Positions 28,948 to 38,119 are shown, counted from the first letter of the stretch. The stretch is DNA of 64,000 nucleotides from Isoptericola dokdonensis DS-3 (GCF_001636295.1 NZ_CP014209.1:2728001-2792000), one strand, 5' to 3'. Program-made: numbers and translations. The notes: a model not told the origin generated them from the sequence alone.

Positions 28948-29834
28948 TGAACGACGACGCCCTCCTCGACCGCCTGCGCCGTGCCGCCGCCGACGTGCCG
29001 CCGTCCACCCTCGACCTGACCGCCGTGCTGCGCTCCGCGCGGCGCAAGCGGACCCGCCACCGCACCGTCGTGGCGTCCGGGTGCGTGGCCGCCGTCGCCG
29101 GCGTGGGGGCCGTGGCGCCCGCGCTGCCGGGGCTCCTGCCGCCGGGGCCGGTGGCCGACGTCGCCGCCGCGGCGCTCGGCCCGAGCTGTCCCGGCGAGAT
29201 CGTCCTGGACTGGGACCGCATGGAGATCGAGCCGGTCGTCCGAGCCACCCACGTCGCGGGTGTCGACGTGGACGGGACGAGCCGGACGCTGGGCAGCTCC
29301 CGGCGGGACGATGGCCCGACGGTGCAGGCGTCCGCTGAGCTGCCGGGTCGGGTGCGCGACGCCGTCCTCCGGGCGGCCCGTGAGCAGGACGAGGCAGGGA
29401 TCTACTACGACGGCGAGCTGTTCGACGAGGTCGGCGGGAGGATCTTTCCCACCGACGAGGAGCTCTACTCGTCGGAGCCGCCGTTCGCGGGCTTCGTCGC
29501 CGCCGAGGACGGCGGCGACCCCGGTCTGGTGCCGTTGCCCGCAGGGCTCGGCCCGGGGGTCCACGTCGCCTTCGAGGAAGGGCTGCGCCACACCGCCACG
29601 GGTACCGCCCGCTGCGGCGGGACGCAGCACCTCTTCCGGCTGACGTACACCGAGCCGACCGGCGGCGGGAAGATCGACTGCCGCGACCCGGTGCTGGGGA
29701 TCGTCGAGCTGGCCGTGCAGGCGGCCCGGTGCCCCGACGGTGTGCCGGCGCACCGCGCCGACGGCGACCGGCTGACCGAGGCGGAGATCGCCGACCTCGT
29801 CACCGACCTGGAGCTGGAGCCCGCCGTCGGGTGA
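28947..29834 (+). CDS. Membrane-anchored putative sigma-factor partner, second pair
   Basis: 295 residues. Basic N-terminal cytoplasmic part (RSARRKRTRHRT), one membrane helix (VVASGCVAAVAGVGAVAPAL), and a ~220-residue external acidic domain with cysteines in PSCPG, ARCGG, IDCRD and AARCP. The stop of the sigma gene overlaps its ATG. No known anti-sigma zinc motif is seen. Layout parallels the 27.5-kb gene, suggesting two sigma/partner modules side by side. Confidence 0.7.
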   Translation: MNDDALLDRLRRAAADVPPSTLDLTAVLRSARRKRTRHRTVVASGCVAAVAGVGAVAPALPGLLPPGPVADVAAAALGPSCPGEIVLDWDRMEIEPVVRATHVAGVDVDGTSRTLGSSRRDDGPTVQASAELPGRVRDAVLRAAREQDEAGIYYDGELFDEVGGRIFPTDEELYSSEPPFAGFVAAEDGGDPGLVPLPAGLGPGVHVAFEEGLRHTATGTARCGGTQHLFRLTYTEPTGGGKIDCRDPVLGIVELAVQAARCPDGVPAHRADGDRLTEAEIADLVTDLELEPAVG

Positions 29835-29847
29835 CGTGCGGGCACTG

Positions 29848-29890
29848 CTCCCGGCGAGCTGTCCCCGTCGAGGCGGCGGCTCGCCGGGAG
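29848..29890. terminator. Bidirectional terminator
   Basis: 12-bp perfect stem (CTCCCGGCGAGC with GCTCGCCGGGAG), 19-nt loop, between convergent stops at 29834 and 29922. Confidence 0.65.
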
Positions 29891-29921
29891 GCGGCACCGT
29901 CCGTCGCGGGCGACGGCGCCG

Positions 29922-30827
29922 CTACTCGCCGTCCTCGCAGGCGAGGCCGTTGTTGTTCGGGTCGAGGCTGCCCCGGTAGCCGGGCTGGCCGTTCTGGATG
30001 GGCGCGGCACCGGCGTTGCGGGCGTCGTCGCAGCTCCAGTAGAACCACTGGGTGTTCTGGTCCGGCTGCGGCTGCTGCTGTTGCTGCTCCGCCTGCTGGG
30101 CGGCCTGGTCGTCGAGCTCCTGCTGGCGGGTGGTGAGCGCGGCCTCCTGCTCGGCGACGGTGTCCTCGCGCTCCTTGAGGGCGTTCTCCCGCTCGTCGAG
30201 GGAGGTGGACCGCTCCTCGAGCGTGGTGCGCTCGGCGTCGACCTGGGCCTGCGCCTCGGCCGCGGCGGCGACCTCCCGCTCGGCGTCGGCCACGGCCTGC
30301 CGGGCGTCGGAGGTCTGCCCCATGGAGAACACGGCGCCGAGGATGATGCCGAGGGCGAGGCACGCTGCCGCCACGCCCGCGACGAGCCCGGTGGGCGTCC
30401 GCTTTCGACGCGGCGGTCCGTCGGCGGACCGGGTGGCGGCGCGCGACGGCGTGCGCTCGGCCGGGGGCAGCGGCGCGGTGCCGTGCTCGGTCGGGTGCGC
30501 GTCGCGCTGCGGCGCCGGGGGAGCGGGTGGCGGCGGGGGCGTGGGCACCGGCGTGGCCGACGAGCGCGCGGAGACCGCGGACCGGGTGGGACCACCGGGC
30601 GACGCGGACACCGGCGACAGGACGGACGTGGCCGACGGGTCCGCGTGGTGCGCCGGGGCGGACGCCCCGGCGACGACCATCGTGCGGGCGGCGGCGGGCT
30701 CGTCCTCGACCCAGTACTCCCATCCCGGGGGTGCGGGCGGCCACGAGGGGTCGGGCGACCACCCGGCGTCGGGCCGGAAGCCCGGGGGGACCTGCCAGCC
30801 GGGCGGGGGGTTGAAGCGCGCGGTCAT
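29922..30827 (-). CDS. Membrane protein with coiled coil and Excalibur calcium-binding domain
   Basis: 301 residues from ATG 30827 (AAGGAGA Shine-Dalgarno). N-terminal FNPPPGWQVPPGFRPDAGWSPD and Pro-rich region (DUF2510-like), one membrane helix (LVAGVAAACLALGIILGAVF), an ~80-residue coiled coil of Glu/Gln/Ala heptads, a poly-Gln stretch, then a C-terminal Excalibur domain (WSCDDARNAGAAP...DPNNNGLACE) that should bind calcium outside the cell. The domain occurs in surface proteins and nucleases; no nuclease domain is present here. Confidence 0.85.
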   Translation of the reverse strand: MTARFNPPPGWQVPPGFRPDAGWSPDPSWPPAPPGWEYWVEDEPAAARTMVVAGASAPAHHADPSATSVLSPVSASPGGPTRSAVSARSSATPVPTPPPPPAPPAPQRDAHPTEHGTAPLPPAERTPSRAATRSADGPPRRKRTPTGLVAGVAAACLALGIILGAVFSMGQTSDARQAVADAEREVAAAAEAQAQVDAERTTLEERSTSLDERENALKEREDTVAEQEAALTTRQQELDDQAAQQAEQQQQQPQPDQNTQWFYWSCDDARNAGAAPIQNGQPGYRGSLDPNNNGLACEDGE

Positions 30828-30913
30828 GGTTCTCCTTCGGCGGCGTGCGCGGTCCACTATGGCGGAAACCCTCCCCGAAGGTCCATGTCGGACGGCGCTG
30901 GTAGACCTGGGTC

Positions 30914-33900
30914 ATGTTCCTCCTGGGTGCGCGCGACGACGCCGACGGACCGGTCGAGGGGTCGGGGGACCGGCCCTCGCTGGTCTTCTCGGCGAGCGAC
31001 CTGGTGGTCGCCGCCGAGTGCGAGCACGCGCTGCTGCGCCGTCTCGACGAGGTGCTGGGGCGCGTTCCCGCTGCTCCCCGCGCGCCGGACGAGATGCTGC
31101 GTCGCGCCGTCGACCTCGGGGCGGCGCACGAGCAGCAGGTGCTCGACGGACTCGTCGAACAGTTCGGGGCCGGCGTCGTCGAACCCGCCGCCCCGGCCAC
31201 CACGGCCGTCCACGACCTCGTCGCCGCCCACGAGCGGACCCTGGCGGCGATGGCGGGCGGCGCCGACGTCGTCTCCCAGGGCACGCTGTTCGACGGCGGC
31301 TTCCTGGGGCGTGCGGACTTCCTCGTGCGCGACGGCGTCGCCGCCGACGGGCGGCCCCGCTACGCCGTCTGGGACACCAAGCTCGCCCGCCGTGAGAAGG
31401 TGCGGGCCGTCCTGCAGGTCGCGGCCTACGCCGAGCTGCTCCAGGAGTCCGGGGTCGACCCCACCGAGCACGCGCACCTCGTGCTCGGCACCGGCGAACG
31501 GACGGCCCACCTGCTCGCCGAGGTGCTGCCCGTGCTGCGGTCGAGGCGCGCGCGGCTGCTCGACCTCGTGGACCGGCACGTCGAGGCCGGCGAACCCGTG
31601 GTCTGGGACGCCCCCGGGCACCGGGCCTGCCAGCGCCTGGGCGCGTGCCCCGACTGCGCGGCCGCGGCGGAGGCCCACTCCGACGTGCTGCTGGTGGCGG
31701 GCGTGTACGGCCCGCAGCGCGCCCGGCTGGCGGAGGCCGGGATCACCACGATGAAGGGCCTCGCCGAGGCCGCCGACGCGCCCGCAGGGATCGGCACCGA
31801 CCGATTCGCCGGCCTCCGGCGGCAGGCCGGCCTCCAGCTCTGCACGGACCCCGGCGACGGGGCGGTCGTCGTCGCGGGCGAGGACGGGCCGGCCGAGCTG
31901 CGCTGGGCGCTCACCGACCCCCGCGCCGTCGAGCGGATCCCGCCGCCCAGCGTCGGCGACGTGTTCTTCGACTTCGAGGGCGACCCGCTGTGGGTGCCGC
32001 CGGACGTCGTCGGTCCGGCCGTCTCGGGGATCGACTACCTGTTCGGCTGGGTGACGCGCGACCTCGACGCCGAGGGCCGGCCGACCTTCCACAGCCTGTG
32101 GGCCGACTCGCTCGCCGAGGAGGCCGCCGCGCTGCGCGAGTTCGTCGACGAGATCGCCGAGCGTCGTCGCCGATGGCCCGACATGCACGTCTACCACTAC
32201 GCCGCGTACGAGCGCACCCATCTGCTGTCCATCGCCGCGCGCCACGGCGTCTACGAGGAGGAGGTCGACGAGCTGCTGCGCTCCGGTGTCCTCGTCGACC
32301 TCTACGCGACCGTGCGGGCCGGGCTGCGGATCTCGCACCGGTCGCGCTCCATCAAGAAGCTCGAACCCCTCTACATGGGTGACGAGGCCGCGCGCGCCGG
32401 GGTCACCGACGCCGCGACGTCCGTCGTGGAGTACGCCGAGTACTGCGACCTGCTCGCCGCGGGCGACGCCGCCGCGGCCGCCCACCGCCGTGCCGAGATC
32501 CTCGACTACAACCGCTACGACTGCCTGTCCACCCTGCGCCTGCTCGACTGGCTGCGCGCCGCGCACGACACCGTCGTCGGACCCGTCGAGGTCGCGGTCG
32601 CGGCCCCGCTGGAGGTCGCCGCCCCGCCACCACCGGACGAGCGCGCCGCGCTCGAGGCGCGCGTGCGGGAGGTCGCCGAGCACGAGCACCCGCACACCCC
32701 GGCCGACCGGGCCGCCGTCCGCGCCCTCAGCCTGCTGGGCGCCGCCGTCGGGTACCACCGGCGCGAGAACAAGGCCTACTGGCAGGCCCACTACGCGCGC
32801 CTCGAGCTGCCCCCCGAGGAGTGGCCCGGTCGTCGGTCGTCGGCCGTGGTCGAGTCCGGGCGCGTGGTGCGGGACTGGGAGGTCGAACCCGGCAAGCGCA
32901 CCCCGTCCCGTGTGGTCGAGCTGCGCGTCCACGCCGTCGAGGGCTCCGAGCTCCGCCCCGGCGTGCGGGCGTACCTGTTGTACGAGGCGCCCGGCCCCGC
33001 CGTGATCGGGGAGATCGGGCCGCGCGCCGTGCGCGGCTGCCACAACAAGGTGAGCATCACCGGCGTCCGACGGGAGACCGACGGACGGCGCGACGTCGAC
33101 GTGCTCACCGTCCGGGAGGCCGTCGGGGCGAAGGACGAGCCGCACCACGAGCTGCCCTCGGGGCTGGCCGTCGACGGGTTCGTCCCGGCCGACCCGCAGC
33201 AGCGCGCCACCGCGGAGGCCGCGGACGCCGCGCTGACCGCCTGGCAGGCCGCCGCGGCCACCGGCGCGCCCGCGGCCCGGCGACTGCCCGCCGGACCCAT
33301 GACGGACCTCCTGCAGCGCCGCGACCCCCGCGTGCGGGGCGGCCTCCCCGTCCCCGCCGCCGGGCCGGACGGCGAACCGGACCTCGTCGCCGCCGTGCAG
33401 GAGGCGGTACGACGCCTCGACCGGTCGTACCTCGCCGTGCAGGGACCGCCCGGGACCGGCAAGACCTACCTCGCGTCCCACGTCGTCGCCGCGCTCGTCG
33501 CCGACGGCTGGCGCGTCGGCGTCGTGGCGCAGTCGCACGCGGTCGTCGAGAACCTGCTCACGGGGATCCTCGCCGCCGGGGTGCCCGCCGAGCAGGTCGC
33601 CAAGAAGGGCGGCAGCAAGCCCGACGCCGTCCCGTGGCAGGTCGTCTCCGCCGACGCCCTCGCCGCGTTCGCCGACACCGCCCAGCAGGAGGCCCGGGGC
33701 TGCGTCGTCGGCGGCACCGCCTGGGACTTCGCCCACGACCGCTGGCCCGCCGACGGCCTCGACCTCCTCGTCGTCGACGAGGCCGGACAGTTCTCCGTCG
33801 CGAACACCGTGGCCGTCGCGCGGGCCGCGCAGCGGCTCCTGCTCCTCGGCGACCCTCAGCAGCTCCCGCAGGTCTCCCAGGGCACGCACCCCGACCCCGC

Positions 33901-34585
33901 CGTCGCGGACTCCGCGCTCGGCTGGCTCGCCGACGGGCACGAGACCCTGCCGTCCGCGCTCGGGTACTTCCTGCCCGCCTCCCGGCGCATGCACCCCGCG
34001 CTGTGCGCCGCCGTGTCGGACCTCGCCTACTCCGGGCGGCTGCACGCCCACCCGTCGGCCGCCGGCCGCGCGCTCGACGGCATCGTCCCCGGCGTGCACG
34101 AGGTGCTGGTCGAGCACACCGGTCGCGCCGTCTCCTCCGCCGAGGAGGCCGACGAGGTCGTCGCGCAGGTCCGGACCGTCCTCGGCCGGTCGTGGTTGTC
34201 CGGGGCAGGGGCTGACCCGCGGCCGCTCGGGCCGACCGACGTCATCGTCGTGGCCGCCTACAACGCCCAGGTGTGGACGGTCCGCCGTGCGCTCGCCGCA
34301 GCCGGGCTGGCCGACGTGCCCGTGGGCACCGTCGACCGCTTCCAGGGGCAGGAGGCGCCCGTCGCCATCCTCACCATGGCGGCGTCCTCGCCCCAGGACG
34401 TGCCGCGTGGCATGGCGTTCCTCCTCGACCGGCACCGCCTCAACGTCGCCGTGTCCCGCGGCAAGTGGTGCGCCGTGGTCGTCCGCTCGCCCCACCTCAC
34501 CGACTACCTGCCGACGTCCGTCGCCGACCTCCACCAGCTCGGCGCGTTCCACGCGCTGCTCGCCCGACCGCCCGCCACCTCGTAG
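30914..34585 (+). CDS. TM0106-type RecB-like nuclease fused to DNA2/UPF1-like helicase
   Basis: 1,223 residues. The N-terminal RecB-like nuclease has a probable Fe-S cluster: Cys36 (AECEHALL) plus Cys239, Cys245 and Cys248 (CQRLGACPDC), as in AddB/Cas4-type nucleases; AVWDTKLAR gives catalytic Asp and Lys. An RNase-H-like domain follows (VFFDFEGDPLW at ~345). The C-terminal SF1 helicase has Walker A GPPGTGKT (~845), VVDEAGQ (~955), GDPQQLPQV and VDRFQGQEAPV. Role is probably DNA repair or end processing; function in vivo is not established for this family. Confidence 0.87.
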   Translation: MFLLGARDDADGPVEGSGDRPSLVFSASDLVVAAECEHALLRRLDEVLGRVPAAPRAPDEMLRRAVDLGAAHEQQVLDGLVEQFGAGVVEPAAPATTAVHDLVAAHERTLAAMAGGADVVSQGTLFDGGFLGRADFLVRDGVAADGRPRYAVWDTKLARREKVRAVLQVAAYAELLQESGVDPTEHAHLVLGTGERTAHLLAEVLPVLRSRRARLLDLVDRHVEAGEPVVWDAPGHRACQRLGACPDCAAAAEAHSDVLLVAGVYGPQRARLAEAGITTMKGLAEAADAPAGIGTDRFAGLRRQAGLQLCTDPGDGAVVVAGEDGPAELRWALTDPRAVERIPPPSVGDVFFDFEGDPLWVPPDVVGPAVSGIDYLFGWVTRDLDAEGRPTFHSLWADSLAEEAAALREFVDEIAERRRRWPDMHVYHYAAYERTHLLSIAARHGVYEEEVDELLRSGVLVDLYATVRAGLRISHRSRSIKKLEPLYMGDEAARAGVTDAATSVVEYAEYCDLLAAGDAAAAAHRRAEILDYNRYDCLSTLRLLDWLRAAHDTVVGPVEVAVAAPLEVAAPPPPDERAALEARVREVAEHEHPHTPADRAAVRALSLLGAAVGYHRRENKAYWQAHYARLELPPEEWPGRRSSAVVESGRVVRDWEVEPGKRTPSRVVELRVHAVEGSELRPGVRAYLLYEAPGPAVIGEIGPRAVRGCHNKVSITGVRRETDGRRDVDVLTVREAVGAKDEPHHELPSGLAVDGFVPADPQQRATAEAADAALTAWQAAAATGAPAARRLPAGPMTDLLQRRDPRVRGGLPVPAAGPDGEPDLVAAVQEAVRRLDRSYLAVQGPPGTGKTYLASHVVAALVADGWRVGVVAQSHAVVENLLTGILAAGVPAEQVAKKGGSKPDAVPWQVVSADALAAFADTAQQEARGCVVGGTAWDFAHDRWPADGLDLLVVDEAGQFSVANTVAVARAAQRLLLLGDPQQLPQVSQGTHPDPAVADSALGWLADGHETLPSALGYFLPASRRMHPALCAAVSDLAYSGRLHAHPSAAGRALDGIVPGVHEVLVEHTGRAVSSAEEADEVVAQVRTVLGRSWLSGAGADPRPLGPTDVIVVAAYNAQVWTVRRALAAAGLADVPVGTVDRFQGQEAPVAILTMAASSPQDVPRGMAFLLDRHRLNVAVSRGKWCAVVVRSPHLTDYLPTSVADLHQLGAFHALLARPPATS

Positions 34586-34612
34586 GGGGGGCGCAACTGT
34601 CGGGTCCGGTGC

Positions 34613-34668
34613 GCGCTGTCGGGTGCCGGTCGGCGGAGGTGCGCTGTCGGGTTCCGGCCGGCGGAGGG
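34613..34668 (+). repeat. 28-bp tandem duplication
   Basis: Two adjacent 28-bp units beginning GCGCTGTCGGGT (34613-34640 and 34641-34668) differ at three positions; a shorter related piece (CTGTCGGGTCCGGTGC) precedes them at about 34598. The second unit runs into the left arm of hairpin B. Confidence 0.7.
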
Positions 34669-34745
34669 GGACGCGCGTCGTCGCGTTCACGTGCCCCAGG
34701 GGGCCTCCCCTTTCGGTCTGACGACGACGCGCGTCCCCCTCCGCC
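34660..34745 (+). repeat. Large hairpin, loop-conserved family, copy B
   Basis: 24-bp perfect arms (34660-34683 and 34722-34745) around a 38-nt loop that starts CGTTCACG, has an inner GCCCC/GGGGC stem, and ends TCCCCTTTCGGTCTGA. Loop matches copies A and C; arms differ in sequence. It lies between convergent genes and could also end transcription. Confidence 0.8.
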
Positions 34746-34760
34746 GACGTTCGCCGCTGA

Positions 34761-34848
34761 GTCAGCGCTCGATGGCGTGAGTCAGCGTGGGTGGGCGCCA
34801 GTCAGCGCTCGATGGCGTGAGTCAGCGTGGATCGGCGCCAGTCAGCGC
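34761..34848 (+). repeat. 20-bp-period array 1 (GTCAGCGC core)
   Basis: Core GTCAGCG occurs at 34761, 34781, 34801, 34821 and 34841, exactly 20 bp apart. Spacers alternate between TCGATGGCGTGA and a TGG..GCGCCA type, so a 40-bp higher unit is present twice. The array sits between two convergent stops. Confidence 0.85.
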
Positions 34849-34857
34849 AGGTGACGG

Positions 34858-35589
34858 TCAGAACCCGCCGAAGTCCCCTCCGCCGAAGTCGCCGCCACCA
34901 CCGTCACCGCCGAAGAAGCCGCCGAACAGGCCCTCGTCGGCTCCCGCGTCCGCAGCCCCGACGTCTCCACCACCATCGGCACCGGCGTCCGTGGCCCCCG
35001 CGTCCTCCACGCCGGCTCCCTCGTCACCGGCCGCTGCGGCGTCCTCGGCGACGGGGGTCGACGGGTCACCGAACGCGGGACCGAACAGCATGTTCGCGAC
35101 GGCCGAGCCGATGACGACACCCGCGACGGTGCCCAGCAGGCTGGACCCCACCATCGAGCCGAAGCCCATCCCCCCGGGCGCGCCGCCCCGGAACGACTTT
35201 TCCAGCGTTCCCGGGTTGCGCAGCTCGGCGCGGGTCGCCATGCGGGCCAGCGACTGCGGGTCGTCGGACGTCGCCCGCTCGGACGGCGGCAGCGTCGCCC
35301 CGACCTCGGTGAGCACCTGACGGCGCTGCTCCGGCGTGAGCTGCGCGAACGCCTCGGCGTGCGCCTGCTCGACGGCGTCCGGCGGTGCCGTGCGCAGCAG
35401 GTAGCGGTAGCGGTCGATCGCCACGTCGTCGGGGTTGCGCGCGGCGGTCTGCCCGGGTGAGGCCTGCTGCTGCCACTGGGGCGCCTGCGTCGGGGAGGCG
35501 TAGCCGCGCGGGGCCGCGCCGCCCGTCATGCCGGGCACGGAGGGGTGGCGGTCGTCGGACCTGCCGAGCAGGCGGTCGAGGAATCCCAT
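34858..35589 (-). CDS. Gly/Ala-rich protein with hydrophobic segment, unknown function
   Basis: 243 residues from ATG 35589. An N-terminal MGFLDRLLGRSDD amphipathic start, a helical domain (AIDRYRYLLRTAPPDAVEQAHAEAFAQLTPEQRRQVLTEVGATLPPSERA), a weak hydrophobic segment (MVGSSLLGTVAGVVIGSAVANMLFG), an acidic Ala/Gly stretch and a C-terminal tail of GGGDFGG repeats. The family is not recognised. The Gly-rich tail is the kind seen at the ends of surface- or membrane-associated proteins. It lies alone, downstream of cspA. Confidence 0.7.
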   Translation of the reverse strand: MGFLDRLLGRSDDRHPSVPGMTGGAAPRGYASPTQAPQWQQQASPGQTAARNPDDVAIDRYRYLLRTAPPDAVEQAHAEAFAQLTPEQRRQVLTEVGATLPPSERATSDDPQSLARMATRAELRNPGTLEKSFRGGAPGGMGFGSMVGSSLLGTVAGVVIGSAVANMLFGPAFGDPSTPVAEDAAAAGDEGAGVEDAGATDAGADGGGDVGAADAGADEGLFGGFFGGDGGGGDFGGGDFGGF

Positions 35590-35719
35590 ACTGGTCGAAC
35601 GTCGCGCCGCGATGAAGCGTTCCCGGGGACGACGAACGGCCCGCACCTTCGCCGTCTGGCGAGGATACGGGCCGTGCGTGGCTCAGCAGACGTCACCGTG
35701 AAGTGACGTCACCACAGCA

Positions 35720-35923
35720 TCAGAGGGGGCGAACGTTCTCCGCCTGCGGGCCCTTCGGGCCCTGGGTGACGTCGAACTCGACCTTCTGCTCCTCCTCCAG
35801 GCTGCGGTAGCCCTGGGACTGGATGGCGGAGAAGTGGACGAACACGTCAGCGGTGCCGTCCTCGGGGGCGATGAAGCCGTAGCCCTTCTCGCTGTTGAAC
35901 CACTTCACGGTTCCGGTGGCCAT
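35720..35923 (-). CDS. cspA: Cold-shock protein (CspA family)
   Basis: 67 residues, a single S1-like cold-shock domain with both RNA-binding motifs intact ([15 protein letters not shown] for RNP1 and DVFVHFSAI for RNP2). It acts as an RNA chaperone that melts secondary structure. The ATG at 35923 has a strong GAAGGAG Shine-Dalgarno, which lies in a predicted leader stem (see the 35931-35998 entry). Confidence 0.95.
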   Translation of the reverse strand: MATGTVKWFNSEKGYGFIAPEDGTADVFVHFSAIQSQGYRSLEEEQKVEFDVTQGPKGPQAENVRPL

Positions 35924-36799
35924 GGGTACTCCTTCAAGAGGTGGCGCCTCCGCTCGTCGGAGGCGCGCATCACGGTGTTCGTCGTCAACTCTTGAGGGTC
36001 CAAGGTCCGTCGGTGGGGCCACGTCAATCCTGACGACGCAACCTTGCCGACGCAGGACGGAGTCCGTCCGGTACGAGCAACACACTGCAACGACGACAAC
36101 GGTACGCGAGCGGGCGGCCTCGCACCAGCACGGACGGCAAAAAGTTGGGTCCGGAACGCCACCGGCACCCTCGACGGCGGCCCGCGGGCCCTCGGAGCAG
36201 CCCCGGCGAGGTGCCCTCGCCGGACATCGGCCCGCGGCGACGACCGGTTGCTCGTCCGACATCGGGCGCCGATCCGACCGCGGTGCACGACGTCGGCGAG
36301 CGTTCCGACGCGGCAGGGTTCCGAGCGGGAGCTCGCGCGCGGGAGCGGCCGTCACCGCGGCGGGTGCGACCCGTGCCGGGCGTGCGGGGGCCCCGGAGGC
36401 CCGTGAGGGCCGCCAGCGTGCGCCTGGCCTCGGCGGACGTCGTCGTGCCGAGGTCCGCGGACAGGGCCGGACGGCCGGGCGCCGGCCTGCCCCGCGACGG
36501 TCCTGACCGCTGCGACGTCGGAAGGGGCGTCGACCCGCCGCCGGTGGCGCCTTGCCGGGGGCGTCGTGCGGTCCGTCCGGACGGGCGCCGACCGTGCGCG
36601 GACGACGCGAGCCCCGGACAGGACCGTGCGTGTCCCCGGGAGGTCACGTGATCGGGCTGTGACGTGCATAACAGGTTTGTCACGATCTGGGCCCAGAGTT
36701 GGGTGTGTCACATTCCCGTCACACATTCGGGTTAGGTTCAGCGCCACTACATGCGGCATTGAGTGCCGTGCGAGGTCACGAGCCCCGAAGGGGAAGAAC
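35924..36799. other. Long gene-free stretch: csp leader and binding-protein promoter region
   Basis: 876 bp without a convincing gene: open frames here overlap on both strands, lack Shine-Dalgarno sites and resemble no family. The right part (about 35930-36100) is the cspA leader. A small hairpin with 9-bp arms lies at 36203-36223 (CCGGCGAGG with CCTCGCCGG). Near 36700-36740 the base composition becomes less GC-rich, with two TCACA-containing direct repeats followed by a TAGGTT -10-like hexamer, probably the promoter of the liv binding protein. Confidence 0.6.
35931..35998 (-). promoter_or_regulatory. cspA leader structure covering the Shine-Dalgarno
   Basis: In the mRNA, CCCTCAAGAG (from 35998) can pair with CTCTTGAAGG (to 35931), ten positions with one mismatch, burying part of the Shine-Dalgarno. 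Inside is a perfect 9-bp hairpin (35944-35952 with 35958-35966). The fold could control translation by temperature, as csp leaders do elsewhere. Confidence 0.45.
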
Positions 36800-38094
36800 A
36801 TGATTCGACGCATGACGGCCGCGAAGGGCATCGCCCTCGCCGCGGTCCTCGGACTCGGGCTGACCGCCTGTGCTTCCGACGATCCGGCCGAGGAGACCAC
36901 CTCGGAGGCGACCGCCGCCGAGGGCGGCGACGCCGAGCCGCTGACCATCGGCACGATCCTGCCGGTGACCGGCACCCTGGCGTTCCTCGGCCCGCCCGAG
37001 ATCGCCGGTGTCGGCCTCGCGGTGGAGGACATCAACGAGGCCGGGGGTGTGCTCGGCAACGACGTCTCGGTCGAGTGGGGCGACTCCGGCGACACGACCG
37101 ACACGTCGGTGGCGAGCTCCACCGCGACCGACCTCATCGGCAAGGGCGTCTCGGCCGTCATCGGTGCGGCGTCCTCCGGCGTCTCGCTGGCGGTCGTCGA
37201 CACGTTCGAAGAGGCCGGGGTCATGCAGATCTCGCCGGCGAACACGGCCGCCGACCTGTCGGGCTACGGTCCGTTCTTCGCGCGCACCGCCCCGCCGGAC
37301 ACCGTCCAGGGCGCGGCCCTCGGCTCGCTCGTCCTCGACGGCGGCCACACGAACGTCGCGATGCTCGTCCAGAACGAGGCGTACGGCACCGGCCTGCGCG
37401 ACCACACGCAGTCGGCCATCGAGGCCGGTGGCGGCACGGTCGTCTACGGCGCCAACGGTGAGGCACAGGAGTTCCCCCGGGTGAGACGAACTTCGGTGCG
37501 CAGGTCACCGCGGCACTCGCCTCCGAGCCGGACGCGATCGTCATCATCGCCTTCGAGGAGACGGTCGCGATCGTCAACGAGCTCGTCGCCCAGGGCTGGG
37601 AGTTCGACGGCACCACGTACTTCTGCGACGGCAACCTGTCGAACTACGGCGACCAGTTCGACCCGGGCACCCTCGCCGGCGTCCAGGGCACCCTGCCGGG
37701 CGCCCAGGCCGACGACTCCTTCAAGGAGCGCCTGAGCACCTGGTACTCCGAGAACGAGTCCGGCGAGCTGGCCGACTTCTCGTACTCCGCGGAGTCGTAC
37801 GACGCCACGATGCTCGCCGCGCTCGCCGCGGTGAAGGGTGGGGCGACCGACGGCACCACGATCTCCGAGAACATCGGTGCGGTCTCCGGTGCCACCGGTG
37901 GCGCCGAGGTCACGTCCTTCGCTGACGCCGTCGCGGCCATCGAGGCCGGTGACGACATCACCTATGTCGGCCCGTCCGGCATCGGCCCGCTGAACGGCGA
38001 CAACGACCCGTCGTCGGCGTTCATCGGCATCTACGAGTACGGCGACGACAACACGTACACCTACTCGAAGCAGATCGAGGGCACGACCGAGTGA
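36800..38094 (+). pseudogene. Branched-chain amino acid ABC transporter substrate-binding lipoprotein (LivK-like), frameshifted
   Basis: Type I periplasmic-binding lipoprotein: lipobox LGLTAC, then LTIGTILPVTGTLAFLGPPEIAGVGLAVEDINEAGGV and the family's SSGVSLAVVDTFEEAGVMQISPANTA. The frame breaks after about codon 226, at a CCCCC GGG run near 37478. The other frame continues as GETNFGAQVTAALASEPDAIVIIAFEETVAIV and runs without a stop to 38094, ending at EGTTE. One extra C would restore a ~431-residue protein (EFPPGETNFG). It is probably a sequence error or a very young mutation. It should serve livFGMH across the AbiEi-like gene. Confidence 0.85.
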
Positions 38095-38119
38095 TCGCCT
38101 GATCCCACGGTCCACCCCT

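Noticed and set aside
30857..34690. 1,277-codon open frame on the minus strand opposite the nuclease/helicase
   Set aside because: It is the shadow of a high-GC gene; the plus strand carries all helicase and nuclease motifs, while the minus translation is Gly/Arg/Asp-rich and resembles nothing.
34761..34848. CRISPR array
   Set aside because: The conserved core is only 8-10 bp with 12-bp partly repeated spacers, no cas genes are present, and the 20-bp period is too short.
36024..36683. Open frames on both strands in the 36-kb gap
   Set aside because: No Shine-Dalgarno, no recognisable family, Arg/Gly/Pro/Thr-rich translations in several overlapping frames; treated as non-coding.
37474..37490. 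Programmed frameshift in the LivK-like gene
   Set aside because: The run would not allow good re-pairing in the second codon (CGG to CCG), no stimulatory structure is evident, and LivK proteins are not known to use frameshifting; one lost C explains it.
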